A stretch of 64,000 bases of DNA from Marinimicrococcus flavescens (lineage in GTDB: Bacteria > Pseudomonadota > Alphaproteobacteria > Geminicoccales > Geminicoccaceae), in NCBI GenBank assembly GCA_029211145.1, contig JARGEQ010000126.1:186001-250000 (forward strand), given 5' to 3'. The notes beneath the pieces were generated by a model that was not told the DNA's origin, made no database searches, and saw only the letters and a program-made list of their open reading frames with translations. Each line of letters starts with the position of its first letter. Position 1 is the first letter of the stretch. A program made the translations under genes and the position numbers. Positions 35,471-42,616 of this stretch are shown here, one piece after another.

Positions 35471-35492
35471 ATACGCTGTACGTCAAGCGTAT
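35471..35492. promoter_or_regulatory. Inverted repeat upstream of higB, candidate HigA operator
   Basis: ATACGC (35471-35476) and GCGTAT (35487-35492) are perfect inverted arms ten bases apart, 17 bases upstream of the ACG codon of higB. A TTGACG hexamer on the minus strand overlaps it. This is where an autoregulatory HigA site would be expected. Confidence 0.45.
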
Positions 35493-35499
35493 GGGCCGT

Positions 35500-35580
35500 G
35501 CTCGCGCTGACTGCACTATTGCTGCCCGGCGCGCGACATGAGCCGCAAGGAGCGGATCGTCTATGACCAGGCCGACCAGG
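35500..35580 (+). pseudogene. Probable 3' remnant of a brnT toxin gene
   Basis: In one frame TIAARRAT ends at a TGA (35539-35541); in another, SRKERIVYDQA continues directly. Joined, they resemble the C-terminus of BrnT toxins (ISARRAxxxERxxYE). No earlier part of brnT is present: the sequence upstream is the higBA promoter. The following antitoxin gene overlaps it exactly as brnA overlaps brnT elsewhere. The match is short, so the call rests mostly on context. Confidence 0.35.
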
Positions 35581-35835
35581 CCCCTCCCCGCCTTTGCCAG
35601 CGAGGCCGAGGAGCGGGCATTCCGGGAGAGCCACGACCCGACGGACTAGGTGGACTGGAGCAAGGCGGAGCGGGTGCGGATGCCGGACCTGAAGCCGTCC
35701 ACCACCTCCGTCTCGCTGCGCCTGCCGGAAGGGCTTCCCGGGCAGATCAAGGTGGCGGCGGACAGGCGGGACGTGCCCTGGCAGTCGCTGGTCAGGATGT
35801 GGGGGGCGGAGAAGGTGGAGGCGGAGGGGCGCTGA
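35563..35835 (+). pseudogene. CopG/BrnA-type antitoxin gene with an amber stop
   Basis: ATG at 35563 opens MTRPTRPLPAFASEAEERAF and SHDPTD, then TAG at 35647-35649, then in the same frame VDWSKAERVRMPDLKPSTTSVSL, LRLPEGLPGQIKVAAD, RRDVPWQSLVRMW to a stop at 35835. In relatives the motif is TDYVDWSKA, so a tyrosine codon TAC/TAT became TAG. Everything else matches the ribbon-helix-helix antitoxin of BrnT-type toxins. The part after the stop can be opened at GTG 35650 or ATG 35653 and still contains the RHH region, so partial DNA-binding function is possible. Confidence 0.75.
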
Positions 35836-35841
35836 GGCGCC

Positions 35842-36732
35842 TCACCCCGCCCACGCCGCAAGCTCCAGTCCGCTCACGCCGGGCACGCGGAGCGCGAAGA
35901 GGCCGCCCGCCTGCGGCTGCTTCTCCTCGCTCCCCGGCGTCAGGCCGGTGCCGATGGTGGTGACGTACATCGTCGCAAGGTCGGGGCCGCCGAAGGCGAT
36001 CTTGGAAGGGCGCTCGACGGGGAACGGGACGATGAGGTCGACCCGGCCCATGGGCGTGAAGCGCACCAGCTCCCAGCCGCCCACGCCGGCCATCCAGTAG
36101 CAGCCCTCGGCGTCCACCGTGCCGCCGTCGGGGCGGCCGGCCAGATCGTCGGTGTGGGCGAAGACGCGCCGCTCGCCGGGCGTGCCGGTGTCGGGGTCGT
36201 AGGCGCAGGCGAAGATGGTGCGGGTCTGCGGGGCCGAGTCCGAGAAATACATGGTGCGGCCGTCGGGGCTGAAGGCCAGGCCGTTGGTGGTGCGGGTGCC
36301 GTCCCAGAAGGGCCCCGCCACCGAACGGTCGGCATCGAGGCGCCAGAAGGCGGCCATGGGCTCGCGGTCGTGGATGCGGGCGGAGCCGGCCCACAAGCGG
36401 CCCCTGGGGTCGGTGGTGCCGTCGTTGAAGCGGTTGCCGGGACGGTCGGCCTCGGGATCGGCGAGCGGGCGGCGCTCACCCGTCGCCTCGTCCCACAGCC
36501 AAAAGCCGTCGCGCATGGCGAGCACGAGGCCGCCCGCCGCGCGCGGGGCGAGGCAGCCTAGCTCGCAGGGCATCGCCCACATCTCGTCGCGGCCGCTGGC
36601 CGGGTCGTAACGGTGCAGCAGGCAGCCCTCGATATCGCTCCACCAGAGGCGCTGCGTGCGCGCGTCCCAGAAGGCCGCCTCGCCCAGCCGGGCCCTGGCG
36701 TCCACCACGCAATCGACCGCGTATTCGTGCAT
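35842..36732 (-). CDS. SMP-30/gluconolactonase family protein
   Basis: A 296-residue six-bladed beta-propeller lactonase. The start at 36732 has GGGGGAGG upstream. Motifs: GEAAFWDARTQRLWWSDI with the metal Glu near residue 17, PGNRFNDGTTDPRGRLWAGS with the metal Asn near 99, TNGLAFSPDGRTMYFSDS with the second Asn near 149, and RPDGGTVDAEGCYW with the catalytic Asp near 201. It hydrolyses sugar lactones to acids. A gluconate-type pathway (gnd-gntK) lies at 51-53 kb, too far to call an operon. It ends six bases from the broken antitoxin gene. Confidence 0.9.
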   Translation of the reverse strand: MHEYAVDCVVDARARLGEAAFWDARTQRLWWSDIEGCLLHRYDPASGRDEMWAMPCELGCLAPRAAGGLVLAMRDGFWLWDEATGERRPLADPEADRPGNRFNDGTTDPRGRLWAGSARIHDREPMAAFWRLDADRSVAGPFWDGTRTTNGLAFSPDGRTMYFSDSAPQTRTIFACAYDPDTGTPGERRVFAHTDDLAGRPDGGTVDAEGCYWMAGVGGWELVRFTPMGRVDLIVPFPVERPSKIAFGGPDLATMYVTTIGTGLTPGSEEKQPQAGGLFALRVPGVSGLELAAWAG

Positions 36733-37002
36733 GGCCTCCCCCTTCCTGCTGCCGGCCGAGGCATGGCATGAGGGGGCTGGCCGGGCAAGAAGGTGCCAAG
36801 GCTCGAGGGAGCGCGCCCTGGCGCTTGACGGCTCACCGGGCGGACATATCTGCCTCACTGACGCGTAAAAGACGGCGCCGGAAATGCTGCAAATCGCCTC
36901 TCCCTGCGTTTGGCCCTTCCCTGCCGGCCGCTTCGCAGGCATCAAGCGCGGGCGGCGCATGTCGCGGCGAATCATGAGCAAAGCGCGGACGAACGGGATA
37001 CG

Positions 37003-37368
37003 ATGAGCGTTTTCAAGGAGAAGAATTTCGGAGAGCGGCGGGACGCCGCGGCAGAGGCCAAAAAGGCCATGCTGGAGCGCTTCAAGCAGAAGCCGTCGCC
37101 CGACGACCCGGCGGTCCTGGCGCGCGAGGCCGAGCGCAAGCGGGTCGCCGAGGCTCGCGAGGCTCGCGAGGCCGAGCGCCGGGCCAAGCGCGAGGCCGAG
37201 AAGGCCGCCCGTGAGGCCGAGAAGAAGGCTCGCGAGGAAGAGGCGGCCAGGCGGGCCGTCGAGGAGGCCGAGCAGCAGGCCCGGCTCGAAGCCGAGAAGG
37301 CCGAGCTCGCCGCCAAGCAGAAGGCCGCCCGCGACGCTCGTTACGCGGCGCGCAAAGCCCGCAAGTGA
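37003..37368 (+). CDS. DUF6481 family protein, charged coiled coil
   Basis: A 121-residue protein dominated by Ala, Glu, Arg and Lys. After a short conserved head (MSVFKEKNFGERRDAAAEAKK, AMLERFKQKPSPDDPAVLAREAERK) it is one long predicted helix of heptad-like REAE/KAAR repeats to the end. Function is unknown; the head is what identifies the family, which is common in alphaproteobacteria. The following cysteine-cluster gene starts inside its stop codon (GTGA), so the two are co-translated. Confidence 0.8.
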   Translation: MSVFKEKNFGERRDAAAEAKKAMLERFKQKPSPDDPAVLAREAERKRVAEAREAREAERRAKREAEKAAREAEKKAREEEAARRAVEEAEQQARLEAEKAELAAKQKAARDARYAARKARK

Positions 37369-37688
37369 GCGAGCGCCGGGAGAGCATGGACGGCAGTCGG
37401 GAGGCAGAGCTGCCCGACTGCCGGACGTGCGGCGCCTGCTGCTCCTATTCCCGCGAATGGCCCCGCTTCGCCCTCGAGAGCGACGAGGCCTTGGCGCGGA
37501 TTCCCGAGCGTTTCACGGACCGGCGGCTGCACCGGATGCGCTGTGACGGCGAGCGCTGCTCGGCGCTCACCGGCGAGGTCGGTGTGCGCACCGGCTGCGC
37601 GGTCTACGAGGTTCGCCCCGACGTCTGCCGCGAGTGCCAGCCCGGCGACGATGCCTGCCTGATGGCGCGGCGACGCTTCGGGCTCTGA
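37365..37688 (+). CDS. YkgJ family cysteine-cluster protein
   Basis: A 107-residue protein of the zinc/iron-chelating YkgJ family. Cysteines are arranged as CRTCGACCSY near residue 19, CDGERC near 58, GCAVYEVRPDVCRECQPGD near 76-92 and C near 97. These are thought to bind a metal or Fe-S centre, but no reaction is established. The GTG at 37365 overlaps the DUF6481 stop; an ATG at 37386 is an alternative that keeps all cysteines. Part of a two-gene unit. Confidence 0.83.
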   Translation: MSERRESMDGSREAELPDCRTCGACCSYSREWPRFALESDEALARIPERFTDRRLHRMRCDGERCSALTGEVGVRTGCAVYEVRPDVCRECQPGDDACLMARRRFGL

Positions 37689-37901
37689 GCGGGCGCCTTC
37701 GGTCCCCCTTGGCGATTCCGGCTGAATGCCACGCCGGCCTCCACCGGCGCCGGCCGGTCGTCCGGTCGCGGCCTTGCGCGCAGCCTTCCGGCCGACGTGA
37801 TCTCCCTCTTGCTTGATTCGCGCCGCGGGCATCTTACCTCGCAACGGCAGGGCCCCACGCGCCGCAGGGGCCCGGTCCGGGTCTGACCAGGAGATCGCAC
37901 C

Positions 37902-38561
37902 ATGCTGTTCGGCCGCCAGAAAAAGACGGAGATGCCCGATCCGGCATCGGCCCTGCCAGGGCGTGCCGCGCGGCCCTTCGAGCTCGCCAACCGCCACCAC
38001 GCCAACGGCAACCCGATCCTCCCGCCCTTCCCCGAGGGGCTGGAGGTGGCGATGTTCGGGATGGGCTGCTTTTGGGGCGCCGAGCGGCGGTTCTGGCAGA
38101 CCAGGGGCGTCTGGAGCACGGCGGCGGGCTATGCCGGGGGCTTCACCCCGCACCCGACCTACGAGGAGGTCTGCACCGGGCGTACCGGCCACAACGAGGT
38201 GGTGCGGGTGGTGTTCGATCCGCGCGAGGTGGCCTACGAGGATCTTTTGCGGATCTTTTGGGAAAGCCACGATCCGAGCCAGGGCATGCGTCAGGGCAAC
38301 GATGTCGGGACCCAGTACCGCTCGGGCATCTATGCCTGCTCGCCGGCGCAGCGCGCGGCGGCCGAAGCCTCGCGCGAGGCCTATGGCGCGGCCCTCGCGA
38401 AGCAGGGGCTCGGGCCGATCACCACCGAGATCGAGGACGCGCCCGAGTTCTACTATGCCGAGGAGCCGCACCAGCAATATCTCTCCAAGGTGCCCTGGGG
38501 CTATTGCGGCCTCGCCGGCACCGGCGTGGCCTGTCCCATCGGCACAGGTGTCAGCGCGTGA
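37902..38561 (+). CDS. msrA: Peptide-methionine (S)-S-oxide reductase
   Basis: A 219-residue repair enzyme reducing methionine-S-sulfoxide. The catalytic motif [11 protein letters not shown] is near residue 53, followed by [50 protein letters not shown] (keys: [10 protein letters not shown]) and the end [24 protein letters not shown], where the recycling cysteines lie. An N-terminal extension of about 45 residues is typical of MsrA1-like forms. Its stop overlaps the GTG of tspO, giving an oxidative-stress pair. Confidence 0.95.
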   Translation: MLFGRQKKTEMPDPASALPGRAARPFELANRHHANGNPILPPFPEGLEVAMFGMGCFWGAERRFWQTRGVWSTAAGYAGGFTPHPTYEEVCTGRTGHNEVVRVVFDPREVAYEDLLRIFWESHDPSQGMRQGNDVGTQYRSGIYACSPAQRAAAEASREAYGAALAKQGLGPITTEIEDAPEFYYAEEPHQQYLSKVPWGYCGLAGTGVACPIGTGVSA

Positions 38562-39055
38562 GCGCAGCGGCCCTTTCCTGGCGCAGCGGCCGCGGCCTCG
38601 CCGGCCTGGCCCTCTTCCTCGCCCTCTCGCTGCTGGTCTCCGGCCTCGGCGGGCTGATCACCAGCACCACTGTCGACGGCTGGTACCAGACCCTCGCCAA
38701 GCCGCCCTTCAACCCGCCGGACTGGCTGTTCGCGCCGGTCTGGACCACGCTGTTCGTCCTGATGGCGGTGGCCGCGTGGCGGGTCTGGCTGCAGCCGCCA
38801 TCGCCCGACCGGCAGTGGGGCCTGCGCCTCTACGGCCTCCAGCTCGCCTTCAATCTCGGCTGGTCGTTCCTATTCTTCGGGCTGATGGCGCCGGCCGCGG
38901 CGCTGATCGAGATCGTCTGGCTGCTCGCCCTGATCGCCGCCACCGGCTGGCTGTTCACCCGCGCCGACCGCGTGGCCGGGCTCTTGTTCGTTCCCTATCT
39001 CGCCTGGGTGGCCTTTGCCGCGCTGCTCAACGGCTGGATCGTCTGGCTCAACTGA
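38558..39055 (+). CDS. tspO: TspO/MBR family tryptophan-rich sensory protein
   Basis: A 165-residue membrane protein with five helices. GTG start at 38558 overlaps msrA. Family residues are [25 protein letters not shown] (keys: KPPFNPP and PVW), [14 protein letters not shown] and [20 protein letters not shown]. TspO binds porphyrins and cholesterol-like ligands and in Rhodobacter represses photosynthesis genes under oxygen. No pigment gene is nearby; the coupling with msrA suggests a stress role. Confidence 0.93.
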   Translation: MSAAALSWRSGRGLAGLALFLALSLLVSGLGGLITSTTVDGWYQTLAKPPFNPPDWLFAPVWTTLFVLMAVAAWRVWLQPPSPDRQWGLRLYGLQLAFNLGWSFLFFGLMAPAAALIEIVWLLALIAATGWLFTRADRVAGLLFVPYLAWVAFAALLNGWIVWLN

Positions 39056-39077
39056 GCGGCGGGCGGTGCCGGAGGGG

Positions 39078-39225
39078 AGCGCTGCGCGCGGGCAGGTTTT
39101 TTTGCTTCTCGGCGTTGGCGGCGGCGGCCTCCCACTCCGGCAGGCTTGCCGGCAAATCTGAAGATCCGGCAAACGCTCCCACCGCCAACTGACAAAAAAA
39201 GGAAAAAAAGACCGCGCGCAGCGCC
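39078..39225. repeat. Dispersed inverted-repeat element with T-runs on both strands
   Basis: Ends AGCGCTGCGCGCGG (39078-39091, first base changed) and CCGCGCGCAGCGCC (39212-39225). Inside, seven Ts follow on the top strand and AAAAAAAGGAAAAAAAG precedes the right end, so each strand has a GC-rich motif followed by a T-run. GTTGGCGG and CCGCCAAC give a further inner inverted pair. It sits between tspO and dgcA, which converge, and has the form of a bidirectional terminator. Confidence 0.75.
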
Positions 39226-39267
39226 CCTCCGCAAACCCTGTCGGCTGCCCGGGCTGTGCGCCGCCTC

Positions 39268-40251
39268 TTACCCCCAGAGGGCGGCCTCGGGCGGATGCAC
39301 GGTGCTGCCGTCGTAGCGCAGGCCGGGGGTACGGTCCTCGGCCAGCAGCAGCGGGCCGTCGACGTCGACGAAGCGGGCGTGCTGGGCGACGAGGATCGCC
39401 GGCGCCATGCCGAGCGAGCTGCCGAGCATACAGCCCACCATGAGATCGAGGCCCAGCTCCTCGGCCCGCCGGACGAAGGCCAGGGCGCCGGTGAGGCCGC
39501 CGGTCTTGTCGAGCTTGAGGTTCACCACGTCGTAGCGGCCGACGAGCTTCTCCAGCCCCGCCGCGTCGTGAGCGCTTTCGTCGGCGCCCACGGGGACGAC
39601 GCGCGTGATGCCCGAGAGCATCTCGTCCTTGCCGGCCGGCAGCGGCTGCTCGACCATCTCGACGCCGCATTCCGCCATGGCGGCGAGGAAGGGCTCGACC
39701 TGGTCGGGTGTCCAGGCCTCGTTGGCGTCGACCACGAGGCGCGCCTCTGGCGCCGCCTCGCGCACCGCGCGGATCCGCTCGATGTCGCCCTCGCCGCCGA
39801 GCTTGACCTTGAGGAGCGGCCGCGAGGCTGCCTCGCTTGCCGCCGCCGCCATGCTTTCGGGCGTGCCCAGCGAGAGGGTGAAGACGGTCACCAGCGGGTC
39901 CGGAGCGGGCGCGCCCAGGAGGTCCCAGACGCGCCGGCCGGCCCGCTTCGCCTCGAGGTCCCACAAGGCGCAGTCGAGCGCGTTGCGGGCGGCCCCCGGC
40001 TTCATCGCCTCCTGCAGGCGGAGCCTGGCGTCGGGGGCGGCCAGCAGCGGGCGCTGCTCCTCGATCTGGGCAAGGACGCTCTCCACGCTCTCGCCGTAGC
40101 GCGGATAGGGGACGCACTCGCCGCGTCCCCTGGCCTCGCCATCCACCAGCTCGACCACCACGAGATCGGCGTGGGTGCGCGAGCCGCGGCTGATGGTGAA
40201 GCTGCCGCGGATCGGCAGGCGGTCGTGGCGGACCTCAAGGCGGGGGCTCAC
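39268..40251 (-). CDS. dgcA: N-acetyl-D-glutamate racemase / dipeptide epimerase family, DgcA
   Basis: A 327-residue enolase-superfamily enzyme. The GTG start at 40251 overlaps the dgcN stop (GTGA). Catalytic set: LLKVKLG (KxK), VVDANEAW (Asp, Asn), MVEQPLPAG (Glu), VGADES (Asp) and NLKLDKTGG (Lys). By fold alone it would be an L-Ala-D/L-Glu epimerase; next to a DUF1611 gene it matches DgcA of the D-glutamate catabolic pathway, where it racemises N-acetyl-D-glutamate. The deacetylase that completes the route is not in the window. Confidence 0.85.
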   Translation of the reverse strand: MSPRLEVRHDRLPIRGSFTISRGSRTHADLVVVELVDGEARGRGECVPYPRYGESVESVLAQIEEQRPLLAAPDARLRLQEAMKPGAARNALDCALWDLEAKRAGRRVWDLLGAPAPDPLVTVFTLSLGTPESMAAAASEAASRPLLKVKLGGEGDIERIRAVREAAPEARLVVDANEAWTPDQVEPFLAAMAECGVEMVEQPLPAGKDEMLSGITRVVPVGADESAHDAAGLEKLVGRYDVVNLKLDKTGGLTGALAFVRRAEELGLDLMVGCMLGSSLGMAPAILVAQHARFVDVDGPLLLAEDRTPGLRYDGSTVHPPEAALWG

Positions 40252-41240
40252 CAGAGTCGGTCCACGATGGCGCCCGGACCGTCGATCATCGGGTCGACCG
40301 CCGGCAGGCCCAGCTCGTCGGCGATGCGCTTGAGGACGTCCTCGCGCTCGGAAGCGGGCACGTTGTGGCTGTCGACGCTCACGCCCACCGCCTTCACGTC
40401 CTTGTTGGTGAGCCGGGCTGCCCGGAGATTGGCCTCGAGGCACTCCTTGAGGCCGGGGAGCGGCTGGTGCTTGAGGGCCCGCATGTGGGTGCGGGTCGGC
40501 TCGTGGCACAGCACCAGCCCGTCGGGCTGGGTCCCGTGGATCAGGCCGATGGTCACCCCGGCAAAGGCCGGATGAAACAGCGAGCCCTGGCCCTCGACAA
40601 TGTCCCAATGGTCGGGATCGTTGTCCGGGCTCAGCCACTCGGCCGCACCGGCGATGAAGTCGGCCACCACCGCGTCGATCGCGACACCGCCGCCCGAGAT
40701 CATCACGCCGGTCTGCCCGGTGCCGCGGAAGGTCGCGGGAAGGCCGCGCGCCCGCATCTCCTTCTCGATGGCAAGGGCCGAGTATTTCTTGCCGCAGGAG
40801 CAGTCGGTGCCGACCATCAAGAGCCGCTTGCCGGTGCGCTTGACGCCCGTGCCGGTCTTGAAGCGCTGCTTGGGGTGGCGGACGTCGAAGAGCTGGCGGC
40901 CGCTCTTCTCGGCCGCCGCGAGGATCTCGGGGAAGTCGACGAGCCGCTGGTGCAGGCCGGAGGCGACGTCCATGCCGGCTTCCAGCGCCTCGATCACGTA
41001 GGGTGCCCAGTGCGGTGCCAGGGTGCCGCCGGAATTGGCGACGGCGATGATCATGGTGCCGCAGCCGGCAGCCCTGGCCTCGGCGATGGTGGCCTCGCGC
41101 AGGCCCAGGTCGGCGACGCAGCCCTCGAGGCGGAGCTGGCCGAAGCAATGCTCGGGCCGCCAGTCCTTGATGCCGTGGGCAGTCTTGGCGGCGAGCTGGT
41201 CGTGCACGTCACCGAGAAAGAGAAGATAGGGCGGCTGCAT
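40248..41240 (-). CDS. dgcN: D-glutamate N-acetyltransferase DgcN (DUF1611)
   Basis: A 330-residue DUF1611 protein. The first domain has LLFLGDVHDQLAAKTAHGI and VANSGGTLAPHW. The second has a P-loop-like MVGTDCSCGKKYSALAIEKEM near residue 143 (key: GTDCSCGKK), then GTGQTGVMISG and DIVEGQGSLFHPAFAGVTIGLIHG (key: EGQGSL). In marine proteobacteria DgcN acetylates D-glutamate before DgcA acts. Gene order dgcN-dgcA and the four-base overlap support this role. An alternative is N-acyl amino acid or dipeptide metabolism in peptidoglycan recycling. Confidence 0.85.
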   Translation of the reverse strand: MQPPYLLFLGDVHDQLAAKTAHGIKDWRPEHCFGQLRLEGCVADLGLREATIAEARAAGCGTMIIAVANSGGTLAPHWAPYVIEALEAGMDVASGLHQRLVDFPEILAAAEKSGRQLFDVRHPKQRFKTGTGVKRTGKRLLMVGTDCSCGKKYSALAIEKEMRARGLPATFRGTGQTGVMISGGGVAIDAVVADFIAGAAEWLSPDNDPDHWDIVEGQGSLFHPAFAGVTIGLIHGTQPDGLVLCHEPTRTHMRALKHQPLPGLKECLEANLRAARLTNKDVKAVGVSVDSHNVPASEREDVLKRIADELGLPAVDPMIDGPGAIVDRLW

Positions 41241-41348
41241 GGGTGGTGTCTCGCTCCCTGGCTCAGCGTCTCGCGGGCCCCTGGCGGGGCTGGCGGCAGA
41301 TCGTAGAGAGCCGTGCGGATGCCCGCAACCGGGCCTGCAAGCCGCGGC

Positions 41349-41882
41349 TCAGAACCGTATGAGGGGCAGATCGACCGCCTCCGCGATCTCCTGCGCCTGG
41401 AGAACGCCGTCGCGGTTCACGTCGTGCAGGACGAACTCGCGAAGCCGCGACACGCTGAACTCGACCGCGCTCAGCGCCCCGTCCCCGTCGAGATCGGCGG
41501 TAAAGCAGGCACAGGCGAGACGCGCCATGTCCTCGACCCGCAGACGGTAGGGCAGGACATCCTCGACCAGGAGGCCGCGCACCTCGCGCGAGGTGATCCA
41601 GCCATCGCTGTCGGCGTCGAGCAGGCCCATGCCGGCCTTGATCTCCTCGAGCGTGAGCAGGCCGTCGCCGTCCGCGTCGAGAGCAAGGAAGAGGCGTGCC
41701 GTCCCGCCCTGCCACGCGCCCGCCTCGATCCCGGCGGCAAGCGGCGGCGTGGCGGCAGGCAGCGGCGCGATGGCAGCGGGCGGAAGCTCGACGGCATCGT
41801 GCCCGGCCTCCGGCGCAGCGCAGCCCGCCAGCGCCGCCAGCACGAACAAGGCCCGAAGGCGCCTGGAGACCTGCTGGAGCAT
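41349..41882 (-). CDS. EF-hand lipoprotein, four calcium-binding loops
   Basis: A 177-residue exported protein. The start at 41882 gives a lipoprotein signal with lipobox LAGC; an upstream ATG at 41912 adds ten residues. After a Pro/Ala linker there are four EF-hand loops in two pairs: DADGDGLLTLEE, DADSDGWITSRE, DLDGDGALSAVE and DVNRDGVLQAQE. All carry acidic residues at positions 1, 3, 5 and a Glu at 12, so calcium binding is likely. No enzyme domain is present. Probably a periplasmic Ca2+ sensor or buffer attached to the membrane. Confidence 0.82.
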   Translation of the reverse strand: MLQQVSRRLRALFVLAALAGCAAPEAGHDAVELPPAAIAPLPAATPPLAAGIEAGAWQGGTARLFLALDADGDGLLTLEEIKAGMGLLDADSDGWITSREVRGLLVEDVLPYRLRVEDMARLACACFTADLDGDGALSAVEFSVSRLREFVLHDVNRDGVLQAQEIAEAVDLPLIRF

Positions 41883-42002
41883 ACCGGCGCGCTCTCCCCT
41901 GCTCCCCTGCAACGGGCAGCCGCGTGCTATGATGACGCCTTTGCGCCCTTCCGCTTCCGATGCCAGAGCCCGAAGGGCCGATCAAGCCGGGGAGGCTGTG
42001 GG

Positions 42003-42296
42003 ATGTCGACCTATATCGCGCTTGCCAGCTACACCGACCAGGGCATGCGGCACGTACGGGAATCGCCCGCCCGCCTCGACCAGGCGAAAGCCCGCCTGCA
42101 CGCCATGGGCGGCGAGTTCCGCGCCTTCTACATGACCTTCGGCCAGTACGACCTGGTTTTCGTCTACGAGGCGCCGGACGACGCCATCGCCGCGCGCTTC
42201 ATCCTCGAGCTGGGGGTGCTCGGCAATATCCGCACGACGACCCTCAAGGCGTTCCCAGAGGCCGCCTATCGCGAGCTCATCGCGCATCTGCGCTGA
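42003..42296 (+). CDS. GYD domain-containing protein
   Basis: A 97-residue ferredoxin-like (dimeric alpha-beta barrel) protein. The start at 42003 follows GGGGAGGC. Family features are YIALASYTDQGMRHVRESPAR, LHAMGGEFRAFYMTFGQYDLVFVYEAPDD (key: GQYDLVFV, giving the GYD name) and a final LKAFPEAAYREL. Function is not known. It stands alone between the EF-hand gene (other strand) and the VWA gene. Confidence 0.87.
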   Translation: MSTYIALASYTDQGMRHVRESPARLDQAKARLHAMGGEFRAFYMTFGQYDLVFVYEAPDDAIAARFILELGVLGNIRTTTLKAFPEAAYRELIAHLR

Positions 42297-42616
42297 GCGG
42301 CAGCAGGCCGCTCACCGGAGGTCAAGGAGCCTCCTGCCATACCGGCGTGCCTGCGTTCCCGGGGCGGGTACCGCGCGGTCCACCCATGCGCGGGCCGCCG
42401 GCCAACGTCGGACACTACCCTGACGCGCACAAATCCCGTTCCGCACCCTTCACACGGGTCGTCGGTCCCGGCAGGATCATCCTTGCCCGCGCCTGCGGGC
42501 GGGCCAGCCGCCTTGTCGTCTCGATAGGGATCGCCCGTGTCGGAGGGGCGGCACGGTGAGGTCCGGCGCCGCGATGAGCCCGACGCCGGCAAGGGCGAGA
42601 AACCTGGGGAGAAAAT
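42297..42616. other. 320-bp gap upstream of the VWA gene
   Basis: No gene recognised. GCCCGC-GCCT-GCGGGC at 42485-42500 can form a six-base stem. GGGGAG at 42607-42612 is the ribosome-binding site of the following gene. None of the dispersed repeat ends occurs here. Confidence 0.5.

Noticed and set aside
37689..37901. GCGCGCAGCCTTCCGG near 37775 as another repeat copy
   Set aside because: It shares only eight or nine bases with the end motif and lacks the pyrimidine tract pattern, so it was not counted.
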